Assembly (NCBI RefSeq): GCF_963678635.1
Contig: NC_087062.1
Span: forward strand, 77,687,200 to 77,751,199
DNA from: Symsagittifera roscoffensis
Taxonomy: Eukaryota; Xenacoelomorpha; Acoela; Convolutidae
Direction: 5' to 3'
DNA: 64,000 nucleotides
In this document: positions 43,917-56,809 of the stretch, piece by piece
Position numbering within the stretch: position 1 is the first letter of the stretch
Layout: the number at the start of each line of letters is the position of its first letter
Translations under genes and position numbers: made by a program
Notes under the pieces: generated by a model
Database searches by the model: none
What the model saw: only the letters and a program-made list of their open reading frames with translations
Told to the model about the DNA's origin: nothing

Positions 43917-44332
43917 AAAGATATTCACATTTCAACATCTTATTTTTCTTATGTTTTCCGAACAAAATCAAAATCCTTCTCCTCGCACAGGACCTTAGAA
44001 TTTTCTAGTAACACACTACGATTTTGAAGAAAACGAACAAAAAACACTACATAAATATGCTATAAATCAAGTAATACAATGTAAATCCGAACGACAAGCT
44101 ATAGAAACCACAAATGTAATAGCTAAAGATATTCACATTTCAACACCTTCTTTTTCTTATTTTTTCCGAACAAAATCAAAATCCTTCTCCTCGCACAGGA
44201 CCTCAGAATTTACTAGTAACACACTACGATTGTTAAGAAAACGAACAAAAAACACTACATAAATATGCTATAAATCAAGTAATACAATGTGAATCCGAAC
44301 GACAAGCTATAGAAACCACAAATGTAATAGCT
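43917..44332 (+). repeat. 208-bp tandem duplication
   Basis: Units 43917-44124 and 44125-44332 both start aaagatattcacatttcaac and end atgtaatagct. A partial third copy of the first 57 bp lies at 43856-43912. The duplication overlaps the start of the envelope-like frame. Confidence 0.92.
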
Positions 44333-46532
44333 ACATTATACTCAAAAACCCGAGCGACAACACTAACAGGATACAAATTCAACGCAACATTTTCCGAAAA
44401 GAAAGTGCATTGTTCACAAGTCTCAAGTAGTAATATAAATAGATTAGACCACGAACCCTTCTACCAAAGTAACATCGAAAGATTATTACACCTCTGCCTT
44501 GAAGATTGTAAAAACGAACCAAAAAGACTAAAACTCACACCAAATAAAGGCACAAACAGAAAATTTGTAAATTTTCATGTTTTTCCAGACTCGGTACATC
44601 AAGCCGAACTTGAAATACACCAAGGTCATATACGACTAGATACAATATTTCCCTTTCATGGAGCACATGGAAGATTAACATACGATCTTCATGATAAGAA
44701 TTGAATACCACACATTGGAGTAAATAACCCCTCAAACTGCAAAGCAGATACCAAAAATAAAGGATACCAAGAAATAATGTTTTTCGATTGGAAAATACAA
44801 CTTGAAAAAGTACAACTTACAGGCGACTTAAAAGATGACACAATACTTTATCAACGAATTAGACTCCCTTGCAAAAACGACCAAGGATACTGCGATCCTA
44901 CAACACACACACAAGCAACCATTGTTTGGTTTCTCGAAGAAACCTGTACAATTTTTCAAGTAGCAAAAATACACGCCAGAATGATAAAATTTCACCAAAA
45001 ATATTTTATTGAATCAATCCCGTTTGAAGATGTAAGCCCTGATCAAATTAGAAATGTTAATCATAAGTTTAAAAACATCTACAATATAGTGAATAAATTA
45101 ACACGTTTCCAAATATACCCAGAAAAAGAACTTGCATGCAAATACAACAAACCACTTTACAAAACACAATACTCAGAATTTCTTGTCGAATACGATAACG
45201 GTTTCGACATGAATACAGTTAAATTAATAATACACCAAATGGCTAGAGAACTCATACGTTTCAGTAAAATTTCAAAAAAAAGCAGAAAGAACCGGTGGAA
45301 AATTAAAACCACAAGATACAGAAAGTACACGTTTACAAGAACTATCACTCATGAACAACACATATTTTGGCGCAATTCATTATGACATACACTTAGACAT
45401 GAAATTGGATTACACGATAAGAAGAATTTTTCAAGAAATGTCATTATCAGAACTAGAAACACTACACCAATTATGTGAACTCGAAAGAACAAAGATTCTA
45501 CAATCACTCGCACTAGCAGTTCTAAAAATACCATATGCAGGATATTTATTATTCAAAAATAGATCAAGTTTTCTTAATTACGAAGGAAACATTTTTTTAT
45601 GGTTTTACACTTGTACCAAAAAAGTATCACCTTTATATGTTTTTGAAGATAAACGATGTTATAAAAGAATCCGAATATTCTACAAAAATAAAGTACATTT
45701 TGTTGATACACTTTCACGAAGAACTTATTTTTGGGATACTGCAGTCCCATGTGGATCAGAAAAAAGCCACAGTGTTGTACAATTAAACCCCGACGAAGAC
45801 AAATACTTTCTACTCACACCATATCCAAAACTAATGCAACCATTAAAAAAGTTTTCACCTGAAAGTATTAGAGCTATTGCCCGCAACCCGATTATCGATT
45901 TACAATCGATCGGCATCTACTCTAAATCAGACATACAACACCACATTCGTACACAACAGTTTCAGGAACTCCATACAAAAATGGACACAATACAACGACA
46001 GTAAATAGATCAGAATTTAGGCAAACTTGCAGAAACAGCAGGTTTTTCAGACATTTACGCACAAAATTACAGCGGAAATTTTAAAAATATCAAAAATTAC
46101 TTTTATTTAAGTGGCAAAAAATATCGACGACAGGATATATCACCAATCAATATTTTTAGTTGTGTAAATCTCAAAAACGAACTTTTTGCTTTTCTAGGAT
46201 GGCCCTATTACATCTTAGAAAAATTGACTCTAATATACGCAATGTTTAATTTTATCGAATTTCTTTTCTCTCTATTGAAAGGAATTTATAATACATGCGC
46301 AATACATACACATGTAAACAGACCAGCAAGCGTAGCACGTACACTTTTTGCAGGATTTTTTGGAATTTTCTCTACATCAATGAACAAAATATTTTTAGAT
46401 GCACAAATAAAAGAATATAATACAAAAATATCAACTACATCAAACACATATGACGAATCACGACACAATAAAAACACATCACCCACAGCACCACAATTAC
46501 CAATCTACATCATAATCACCCACTATCACTAG
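44237..46532 (+). pseudogene. Envelope-like glycoprotein gene, broken
   Basis: About 760 codons after pol, in the place of an env gene. It is interrupted by a TGA at 44702-44704, a frameshift near 45340 and a TAA at 46002-46004. The ectodomain part is Cys-rich with spaced pairs (LCLEDCKN, CKNDQGYCDP, EETCTIF, DKRCYKR, VPCGSE), as in disulfide-bonded surface proteins. Near the end, about 46215-46290 encodes a hydrophobic stretch (YAMFNFIEFLFSLL) that could be a membrane anchor, followed by a tail. No clear signal peptide was found because the N terminus overlaps the 208-bp repeat. I could not place it in a named fusion-protein class. The breaks make this copy non-functional. Confidence 0.6.
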
Positions 46533-49332
46533 TACCACGAAATTTTAGAAATTTACCACTCACAAATATTACAAGTTCAAGACCTAATTATATACAAAGT
46601 CCAATTCACCATATAGTAACACAACAATCTCAAAGCGACGATACATATAAACAAGTAATCGAACAGCCTCATACCACAAATTTTCAATCACAGAACAATC
46701 AATTTTCAATTTTTAGCCCACGATTAGCCGACAAGTTGGATCCCTTCACCGCTCAATTTCCCATCCAGCCAATCTCCAAAACCCAATTCCCATCATCCCA
46801 CTTTTTGCTTTCCCGCCACCTGAATCACCCACATTAACACATCATCCGGCATGGATTCTGATGCTGACTCAGATATCACAGTTTTTCACACAATCTCCCA
46901 ATTCGACAATTCAGATTTAGAAACCCCTGACGAATTCGCTTATTCAGAACCCAGCCCGTCCACATTTTCTCAACCTCCCTTTCGACCCATCCACTCCCAA
47001 GCCAAAAGTGAATACCCCTCTGCTCTCTCATATTTCCCAAGTGACACTAACATACTCTTCTTTTACGAATGAACGCTCAAACAAAAATTCCCCGGATAAC
47101 ACACATATATCATACGAACTAAACAACCTAATAACACTGCAACAACAAGTACAACACCCTCAAACCCTAGCCATTCATCAATTATCATCAACCATAACGT
47201 CATCAAATCCACCAACTCCCACACCTTCTTCAGATTACACCCTTCTTTAGACCAACCGTCAACATCAATCCAATCATCATCCAGTACTAACCGTGCATAT
47301 AGAACTTTCAAAAGAAAATTTCCCAATCACCCATTTCCCTCCAAACCCGGAATAGCAAAAGACTACATAAATCATCCTGACCATACAAATACAACCAATT
47401 TTCTCCAATTATTTTACCCTTCTTCCCTCAATATACATATACTCACTCCGACCCTAACAATGAACAACCTAACTATGTCGATGAGAATGTATTAATCACC
47501 ACACTCCATTGGACATCATATTATCACTTCTCAAACCCACTTTGTTTACCACTCATTAACATACCTCAAGAAATAGAAAGAAACAAAAATGATCTTTTCA
47601 GACTAACTACAGCACTAACAACTCGACAGTTTACACACGTAGGATACAAAAAAGCTATTAAAACTGTTCACCGCACCCCGAGCTAACGAATATTCCATCG
47701 AGCACTACGATCATAATATCATCCGACCTAACCAAGATTAATTCCTCGATGACGAAAAGTTGCTAACCCGCAACTAACCGAAAAGTATTTCATCCGAACA
47801 CCTAATGTTTTCACCCTCAGTTCAATAGATAAAAAACATGATCACATTATTTCAGAAGCACTTTGTGATACTCAAGCTTTTGAATCATTTTACGAAAAAT
47901 TGAAACCTCAAACCGCAATGAATGATGCAGTAAAATTTGTTCCCCACAGTAGTAAATTATTTTATAAATTCTTTTCCCCAATGTAGTAAATCTAAATACA
48001 ATGAAAATAATTTAATAATTTCAAACCCCACAGAGCAGTAAATTTAAAAATTTCGGTAGTAAATTTATACAATTGCAAGCAGTACTAACCTTTTGAAAGA
48101 CGTTTCCATTTTCACTTGCACACAAGTTCAATCCATACTCGCACAGCTCGCCCACGACGAGTTGTTTAAAATAATGAATTTCAAGTATTAACTTTCACTA
48201 AAAACAACTCAAATAAGCATTAACAAGTTTCAAACTTTCTTTTAACCCGTTTGGAAAAGAATTATTAATAATCCAAACTAACCAACGCAGCTTACTAAAC
48301 ACCATAAACCACAAATTAACAGCCTGACTAAGAAAAAAAAACCCACGGTACCCAAACCGGATTAAACCAGCTTAAAAACTGGACAATTTATTCTTTTGAA
48401 GACTATTGATAAGTCAAGAAAAGAAAGAATAAAACACCAAAAAGTCCAAAGAAAAACCCAAACCAAACAATTTGATTTTTGAGAAAAGGACACAACCAAA
48501 ACAACAAAAGGAAAAACCAGTAACAAACGCAACATAAGAGGTTAACACAAAACAGGACCCCATAAAAAACCAGCATGAAATCATACCCTCACTCCTGGCC
48601 TAACCCACCAGAAGAGGACGTCCTGAGCATGCTTTATAGCCGGTCTAACCCACCGTGCTAGGAACCACGCTTTGTGACCCACTCCCCAATTTTGACAAGA
48701 GCTTTTCACGAGTGAGTAACTCTTTAAAAATAACAGAACTAAATTAAAAGCTTTTGGGATAAAAACTAATAAAAAATCGAACTAAAAACAGAACTAACGA
48801 AAATTTATATATGTAAATTATATGATGCAGCATATAGATCATACAGAATCACGAAGACGAGCATCAAAAAACTAAGACGACCCCATCACACTCAATCCAC
48901 AGAATGGCTGAACACAACCGATATGCCGCCCACAATCACAATTCAAAGGATTTGAAGTACGACTTGACATCGCAGCAAAGGACTTCATTGAATCAAACCA
49001 ATGACCACCTCGATGTTCAATACGTACAGATCCGAGTTACAAGGCATTCCATCCAAACTCGAGCTTCACGCCATTCCCAAACAAGATCGAAACACAGTTC
49101 TTCGCCGAACAAGAACAAAACATCATAACAAACCATTTGGAAATCAGATTGATTTTGTTGGCGGTTGCAGTCATTGTTGAGTGACAGAGGGACATCTACG
49201 TTTCCAGCTTCCTGGAGCTTCCTCCTCCAAGAACGGAATAAAAATGATTCTCGCGAAATACAAACGACCATCATCCATCCTCCATTAAAGATAGAAGTCA
49301 AAGAACAAAAAACTCTGCAAACCCCGGATGGG
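46533..49332. other. 3-prime region of the 20.5-kb element
   Basis: 2.8 kb between the envelope-like gene and the 3-prime LTR. Short open frames (46851-47072, 47008-47250, 48904-49128) are Ser/Pro/Thr- or His/Gln-rich and unrecognised. 47700-48200 contains a decayed reading (EYSIEHYDHNIIRPNQD). A purine-rich ggatggg precedes the 3-prime LTR and may be a weak polypurine tract. Confidence 0.45.
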
Positions 49333-49709
49333 TGGAACCAGATCCAAACAATAATTTATTATTGGTTATAATTTAGATATTTTATCCCTATAAAATATTA
49401 AAGACTAACCAATCATACTCCATCAAACTAACAATCCACTTATTTGTAAGTGCTGAAATTACTTGTAATTTTAGCACCAGAGCGATTTGAATTTAACTTA
49501 TAACTTAGTTGCTTTCTCCAAGAGACCGACTCGTAACAAACCAGTATACTCTAGATCTCTTGAGACTGAGAGATATAAGAGTAAGATTAAGATCGGTATT
49601 AGACTGAGAAGTTGCACGAATCTATCCGGCCGAAAATAAGATAGCGTGACGAGCAGACGGTGTACCCTATCTGAAATTACTCTTTGAGTTAGACTTCCAT
49701 CCCAACTCA
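49333..49709 (+). repeat. 3-prime LTR, 377 bp
   Basis: Second copy of 29238-29614, same length, with ends TG...CA (tggaaccaga to cccaactca). Confidence 0.95.
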
Positions 49710-49713
49710 CAAT
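49710..49713. repeat. Target-site duplication CAAT, right
   Basis: Matches caat at 29234-29237. The empty site would have read cagttacaatggaaacc. Confidence 0.85.
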
Positions 49714-52700
49714 GGAAACCAAAGTAATTTACAGTGCCCATAATGAGCTAACTTTTTTTAACTATTTCTTGTTTCCTTCGCATCTGGTTTCCTCCAATCG
49801 CTTCGCCAACTCGCTCGTCAGCCTTCATCTGACCCGATTCCGGAGTCTTCAGCAAGTACCAACTCTACAGCACAACTCGTTCACGCAACTAATTCACTCC
49901 GGTACTAAACTCAAGTTCAAGCGCGTATTGTTAACACAAATACTTCAAATGGGGCTAAACTCGGGTTCAAATCAGCTGAACCAATTAGTTAAAAACTATC
50001 AGACACAACTAGCCTCGTTTAAAAACAATAGCGTGCTCCACGAACCAACTATTTTCTCGCCTTGATCAATCATTCTCATTCTCAGAACCAGCTACTCTTA
50101 ATAGTAGCTCAAACTGTTCTGTCTAAAGGTAGACTATTTGTTATTCTCTATGATGTTGGTCTAATTGAGTTTTAGTTTTATTAGAGTTAGGACGTCCCTA
50201 CAAGTCCTGACATTTACTTTGGTAACACTTTCGCAGGGTCTGAATTGAATTCTTCCTCTGACGACACTAGTCTTGAATACCAAGTCGAATTTCACCTCCA
50301 AACCGAGTTATGTTTAATTAACCACTCTCCCAACGTTTTTATTTAATTATCCCATTAACGTTCCGACCTCCAGGGGGTAGGGGAAGACCCTTTTTATGGA
50401 TCGCTAATTCATTCCAAGCATCTAAATTTTCGATATTTACCTTATTTAAATCTCTACCTTCTAGCTATCCGGGGAACGCAATTCCTTTATTAGGGGTCAA
50501 ATTGTACCAAAAAGCCACCTCCGGGAGGCTGGGTAAATATCCCGTCCATTCATGTTAGTTAGGAGACCTAAATCCTATCCTTTGCTCCTATTACCATCAA
50601 TTACCTCTGGGACTATTTTTTAAATCAGATTGAATTTCTATTAATAGCTCACTCGCCAAGTTAACTTGAACTTATTGATTGCCAAGTCTTTTTTAATTAG
50701 TTCCACTACTTCGATGTCATAATGTAGAAACATATCGCTTTCAGTTTCTGCTTCATTTTCCAATAAGTCTGTTCGCTCTCAACTATTAGTAAGGTGACCG
50801 CTTCCTGTTGCCAAGGGTTGGAGTTTGGGGAATACGCCACTTTCCAGTGTTAATACCAGGGTTTTCTATCAATTTTAATCCTACACGCCCAAAAATTATT
50901 TAAAGGTCACTCCGGGGTCATACCGAGTCAATCTTCCATATTCAGGTTTAGAATCCAATAGGCGTCCTACCTACTAAGTTTCATCCATATCCATAATATA
51001 ATACTTCCCAAGTTGTCCCATTTCTAATGTCTATCATCACTGTTCCCGAGAAAAGGCTAATAACACCGGAAAGAGCCGTCGGAGGGGTTTTACTCACATA
51101 GTTTTTTTTGGGGTTGGTGCCCACTGTCTATTGCCGCCATAAAATTGATATGGCGTCACTCAATATTTTGCGTAAATTGCCTATTTTCGGTTTAAGGGTT
51201 TTTTCCCAGATGCTAATAAATTCAGGTCCAGCCGCTGGATTTGGCTCAATTAATAATAATAATTGATGTACCTTGTTACTACCTATAATATGCCAAAATT
51301 TAGGCTCCCTCCGTTCAGTCGAACCGAGAAACGAAATCCGGATGTCGAGGTGGGGACTATTTGCATAGGACATAACACCAGAAGCAGGGGTCTAGGGGGT
51401 CTGTGATTCTGAACCTAAGCTTCCCTCAACTGGGTCTATAACGTACTACATTTTGGCTCCATTCCAACCGCTGTTTGCCGAGTTCTAAGGGTTATTTGCA
51501 CTTCCAGGAACCGTTATCACTTGAGACCAGGGGTCCGAGGGGTCTCGACTTTTGCATGCCGGGGTCAAATCATCTCTAGTATTCATCCTATGAGTTTCAT
51601 AAAGCTAGCCCCGGTAGTTTCCGTTTGGGGGGGGGGGTATCACTTTTGGTACCTTTTAAAATCCTGAATAATCTTTGTTTGTTTTCGTCGATTTTACAAC
51701 TGAAAAAATTGCTTACTTCTCTACTTGTCGTCTTGATTCGTCAACATCGAGCTACGTACTTCTCATTTAACTTCATTAAACCTCATGCATTTCTCAAGGT
51801 AAACTGCCAACGAAATATGATTTTGGATAAAAAAAATGTTAAGATCACCGATCCTACAGGACCAGCAAAGCACGCGGCGTATGGCAAAAATGCCGTTTTG
51901 AAGCTAACAATTGCTTTTTTTTTTAAAGCTAGCATATGCTTATTTTTCAAAGTAACAACGATTTGTTTGACACTATTGCTGTTACTTTGACGTTGATAGT
52001 TCAGATTGACTGCTCTCGGGCAATCCAAAATATTTGTTGAATTACAATTAAATTCTTTCAAAAAATGAACACCAAATAAACGTTTTGCAATATACGCACA
52101 TGAATTCGCAATTGTTTTTAATCATTTTATCCCGGGTTGACCCCTATACAACAAAAATGTAATCCTACAATTCCACTAAAAAATGCTTGGCATACAGTTT
52201 CATGCATGGGTTCTATTAAAAAATGCTAATTATACAAATTCTATAAATAAAAAAAGTGTCATAAGCATAATTTTACATACAAAAGTTTTAAATCACAGGA
52301 AAACTTTTTCAGATTTTATAGTTCTCATTTTAGTTGCTAAACCGGTTTTACGAACAAAAAAAACGCTTCCAAATTTTTGCTTAACAGTCCAAGCAGAGTT
52401 TTTATACATTAAAAAAACACAAGGGTCACATTGAAGTTTCATCGTGATGGTGGAATTTTACTATATTGTTTTAGATGATAAAATATAACCTGAATCTTAC
52501 AAAACAACGGCCACAATTTTTAACGTCTGAGTTTTTCGAAATATTTTCGATTCAATGCTGTTTAGTTTAGTCTGTTGGTTTTCTCATTTGCGAAGCACAA
52601 ATATGAAGCAAAACACAAAAAAGTTACCACGAAAAATGCCTGTCATACTATTTCAAACGAACGTATGAAGCCATTCCATTGTATGGAAAAATGCTTATCA

Positions 52701-54039
52701 TGTGATATTCATAAAAAGTTTTTTTTCTATGAAATTGTTTGAAATTGTATGATAAGCAGTTTTTCCATAATATGGAAATGTATGATATGCATTATATTTC
52801 AACCCGGATGATGTTGCAGTTAGGCAGTCAATCAATTTTTGATAAGGCAAAAAAATACCTCGTAAAGGTAAAAAACATGATTCTGAAACAACTCCTCTTA
52901 ATCCTCGTTTTAATCAATTCAGAAATATATATTTTTATTTACCTTCATGTGCTAACCGATAACATACCTAAAATGATAAAATGAGCGCTAAAAGAGCGAC
53001 AGCAATCAGGGGCGATCAGTGCACCAATAGCGTCCCAATTTCGACCCAGATTCAAAAAAAAAAACTTTTCATAGAGGTTTCATGCTTGATAATGCAACAA
53101 GGCATAAATCAGAACAGCTGTTTGACCAAAACACGATGGAGTTATCCATTGTTTATCCAAAATACGTGATTTTTTTTTTAATTTTCTCGGTTTAATTATT
53201 ATTTTTCTTTTAAAATCAGAATAGCAATAGCAATTATCGAAAAACAAGTAGCTAGAATAGCTAGTAGCGAAAGTTCTTATCGATATAATGTTTCGGCTTG
53301 GAATTGAAAGCCGTCAGATAAAGTAAAAATAACGAAAATCAGAGAATATCTAAAGTAGCTAACATTTTTAAAAGGTTTTTCTAGACGTTAAGTGTTGAGG
53401 TCCATCTTTTTACGGAGCAAATTATTATTTCAAGCAAAATAATCGAAGCAAACCAGTCGTTCGAATGATTTATGTAAACGAGTGCCTCTTCAACAGCGGT
53501 ATTATTATTGATCATATTTCAATCCATTTTTTGCCAGTTTAGCTGTGATTTGGAAACCGTTGACTTGAATGGCGCCGTCTATCATAAAGTTAAGCTCATG
53601 AAAACGCTTCTCGAACAAAATTAAAGGAGGTTTCTTGCTTTGCTTTTTTTGTTGCGACCATTGGAAAAGAAAAGTTTTTGTTTTCGAGCGTTTTCAAGCT
53701 AAATCAAGTTATAACAATTGAGGTCAAATGGGATGAAGAGATTAAAAATCTCACAAATTTTTTTCATTGTCAAGATGAAAAATAGTTCGAAAATTTTGTA
53801 GTGCGTAGGGCCTGCAAGCATTTGCAAAGCTATCAAATTGAAAAGCTTAGCATAAAAAAGTTCTGAAGCTTAAGTTAAAGGTTTTTACGCAGAAAAAATT
53901 TAAAACAACCAAAAAAAACGGAAAAAAAATTGAAAACGAAACTAAGAAAAACATTTTGTTTTTGCTTATGTCTTGTACTTCGCAAAGATAACTCTAGTGT
54001 ACGAATTACGAAGGTCATCACTAAGGTTTTCGACGCGTC
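49714..54039. other. Unique DNA, no gene recognised
   Basis: 49714-51600 has somewhat higher GC and an unrecognised frame (49712-50065, 117 residues). 51600-54039 is AT-rich with long T and A runs, one G run (51628-51637) and small frames without domains. A 21-bp inverted repeat (tatggaaaaa...gcttatca) has arms at 52682-52702 and 52748-52769. Introns of a larger gene are possible, but no splice-bounded exon was identified. Confidence 0.5.
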
Positions 54040-54390
54040 CAGACAATTCGGCCAAAGACAACTCAGCCGATTTGAAATCCAGACAACTCAGCCAAAAGTA
54101 TGCAGACAATTCAGCCAGAGACAATTCAGCCAATAATAGTGACCGCTGCAGTCGCGCCAACGTGTTGCGAGCTTGCCAACAGAGGGTAGGACTCTATACG
54201 AAATTTAGAGCCGATTATCGCAGCGAACTGGCGATCTTAAACCGAGAAATAGCTCCAATTCCGATTTTTTTTATTCGAACTTAGCATTTTGTACAACTGG
54301 CTGAATTGTCTCAGGCTGAATTGTCTGTATATTTTTGGCTGAATTGTCTGAATTTCAAATTGGCTGAGTTGTCTTTGGCCGAATTGTCTG
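54040..54390. repeat. 93-bp inverted repeat built from short direct repeats
   Basis: The arm 54040-54132 and the arm 54298-54390 are near-perfect reverse complements, separated by 165 bp. Each arm itself consists of repeats of agacaattcagcca. The structure resembles a foldback or MITE-type element and could form a long hairpin. Confidence 0.9.
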
Positions 54391-54757
54391 TGCGCCGTTT
54401 TCGAGCCTAATTTTTGTCCAATTTTCTGAAAGATCAAAAAAACTTCTCACTCAAAATTTTTTAAATGAATAACTACGCTTGAAATTTTTGGGGCCAATTG
54501 CACAAGAATTGACTAAGCTTATTCACCAATCAATTTTTCACTATAAAAAGAAAGCAAACAAACTAACTGAGCTTAAGAATTGTCCCATCAGGTTTCCAGA
54601 CGTTAGATAGAAATCCGAAGTAAAATGGAAACAGTATCCTACCAAAACTTCATTAATTACTTTTGATCAAACCTGCGTTTTTTTAAAAAAAAAAAAACTT
54701 TTTTTTTAAGAAAAAAGTGAGAGCAGTTCAGTTCAAATTCATCTTTGTAGTAGTTGG

Positions 54758-54855
54758 AACATAATTGAAAGATGCCCGAGGGAAAAAGAGCCCGGCCTGA
54801 GGGCACGAAGTGCCCGAGTGCGGCTCTTTTGCCCGAGGCCATCTTCAATTATGTT
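54758..54855. repeat. Imperfect palindrome with gcccgag arms
   Basis: aacataattgaaagatg at the left matches catcttcaattatgtt at the right. Inside are gcccgag, aaaagagcc / ggctctttt and a central hairpin gggcac-gaa-gtgccc. It is much richer in GC than its surroundings. It looks like a small palindromic transposon. Confidence 0.75.
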
Positions 54856-56809
54856 TTAACTGTTGAAGAGTATGTTTTTGCTCTTTCTGAGAGAAAGATG
54901 CCATAAAATTGTGAAAGAGCCCGAAAAATTGTAAAAGAGCCCGGAAAAATGCGCGAAACTGTGCTAATGATTTCTTTTTTTCATTCATGCGTTCTATTGT
55001 TTCATTTTTCATTCATGTCTTGTCGTGAAAGAACATGTGTCAAAGAGCAAAATTATACTCTTTGGCCTTGAATGTGATTTTTCAGCTCTGAAAAAAACAC
55101 TGAAAAAATTCAGCTTTGAAAAAATTCGGTTTGAGCAATATTGCCACTCTTTATGGAGGAATTAAAAAAACTATTGTATCTGTCCTTATGTTACAATAAA
55201 CTTTTTGCCATTCCCTCGCAACTCAACCCTATTTTTTTCTTCTCGTGTTTGCAACTCAAAAACGTCTGCTTTTTTTCAATTTTTTTGAATAATTGGCAAA
55301 CATCAAGCTCAACTACCTAAAGAGGAAAAAAATTATTTGCCGGAATGATTCTCAGTAACAAATTCATCGCGTGTTTGCTTCTCTCTTCGACTACTCTGAA
55401 TTCAATCTTTGATTTTCTTCGCATATCTGATATTTTTAGCAATAAACGATGCTTAATAAAATACGAAAGAGCATAGCATGAAGTAGGAATCTCAAGCCAA
55501 AAAAAAATCTTTGTCTCATAAAAATGTTTCATTTTAAATCATTTTTTAACGTTTTAGGAAATTGAAAATTTTTTTCAGCTGGGGAGGGAATTTCAATCAA
55601 CTGTGGAAGTTGACTGAGAAAAACTTGTTTGTTCAACTTTTTGATTTTTTTTTTGCGCAGTGAAGAGCGATTATATTGTTTTTATTAATCAGAAATTTAT
55701 CCCTTTCTTTCATTTTTTAGCTCTGGTTGGTACGTGTTTTCAAACGGTCTCTCCTGTAGAAACTTTAACATCACTACCACGTCATCAACCTACCACGTCA
55801 CTGACAACTTTTTTCCCAATTGCAATTTATTTAAAGTTCACAGAAACTAATTGCCTTATGTTGAAAATGAGATTCTATCTGAGTTTAAAACTGCATCTTT
55901 TTTTGCTTTGATTACTTTTTTCCTTTTTCAGAGTTGCATTTTTTTTGCAACTTTTGTTCCAACTAGAAGTTTGATTATGTTGTGTTTCTTCGAGGGTTGA
56001 TAGCAAAATTTTATTCATCAAAGTAAATCTGACCTTAAATGAATATTCAAGAACCCGGTGGGCCTCTGGAGAAATTTCAAATTGATAAAATAATTGAAAT
56101 TCTGCTTATTCTCCACGGTATTACTTTTAAAAATGAGTTTATGAAAAAATTATGGGTAAAAATTATCACTGCCATATTTACACTGTAGTTATTAGCAAGA
56201 GTCGTTATTAGCAGACGCTTTTTCTCATATCTTTTAGGAATTCATTTCCTTTTTGAATTTTTTATATACCAATATCTATTATTTTTATGTGGAACAGCAC
56301 TGCTATTTTTTTCCTGATTTTATCACTGATCAGTGCGATTGGCTGTTGCCCAGTAATTTTTTATACTGTTGCAATACTGAAACAGTACTTGTTTTTACTG
56401 GCAGACCAATCCGGGCAATAAACGTTGATTGAGGTGAAATTTTTCAGATTCAGCACAGAAACGGCTTGTTTTCTTAACTTAGCCCAATCTAAGTCCACGA
56501 GTTGATTGATAGCGTTTTTTTCTGCTCAAACACATTTCTTTTACAGACTTTAAAAGGGGTGCATCCGGGGTATTTTCACTTAAACAAATTACAGAGCATC
56601 TTCGTAATATAAATTGCTTGCAAAATTGAAGAGAAAACTCAGTAGATCAAAATTATTCACAGGTATCAAGGGTATCCATAGTTGCTGTTCAAGCAGTACA
56701 AACTGTTTTGTATTAGTGTACTGTAATGATTAAATACTAATTCAAAATTACCATTATAAGTTTTTTATATAAAATAAATATAACGATGAACACTTAGAAT
56801 AGAAATCAG
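54856..56809. other. AT-rich non-coding DNA downstream of the receptor gene
   Basis: No gene recognised. It probably includes the 3-prime untranslated region of the minus-strand receptor nearest 56809. I did not find a convincing AATAAA on the minus strand within 100 bp of its stop. Confidence 0.5.

Larger units (their letters stand above)
29238..49709 (+). mobile_element. 20.5-kb Ty3/gypsy LTR retrotransposon with envelope-like gene
   Basis: A complete element: matching LTRs, CAAT target duplication, primer-binding site, gag-protease (twice), RT, RNase H, integrase and an envelope-like region, all on plus. The order RT-RNase H-integrase places it in Ty3/gypsy. Its length is far above the usual 5-10 kb, partly because of a 2.3-kb internal duplication and long unrecognised stretches before gag and after env. 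The sense strand is A-rich and G-poor. Nearly every gene has stops or frameshifts, and the LTRs have diverged about 7 percent, so this copy is dead or close to it. Confidence 0.95.

Noticed and set aside
49712..50065. 117-residue frame after the 3-prime LTR
   Set aside because: No recognisable domain, and the region around it has no further coding sense. It is kept only as part of the unassigned stretch.
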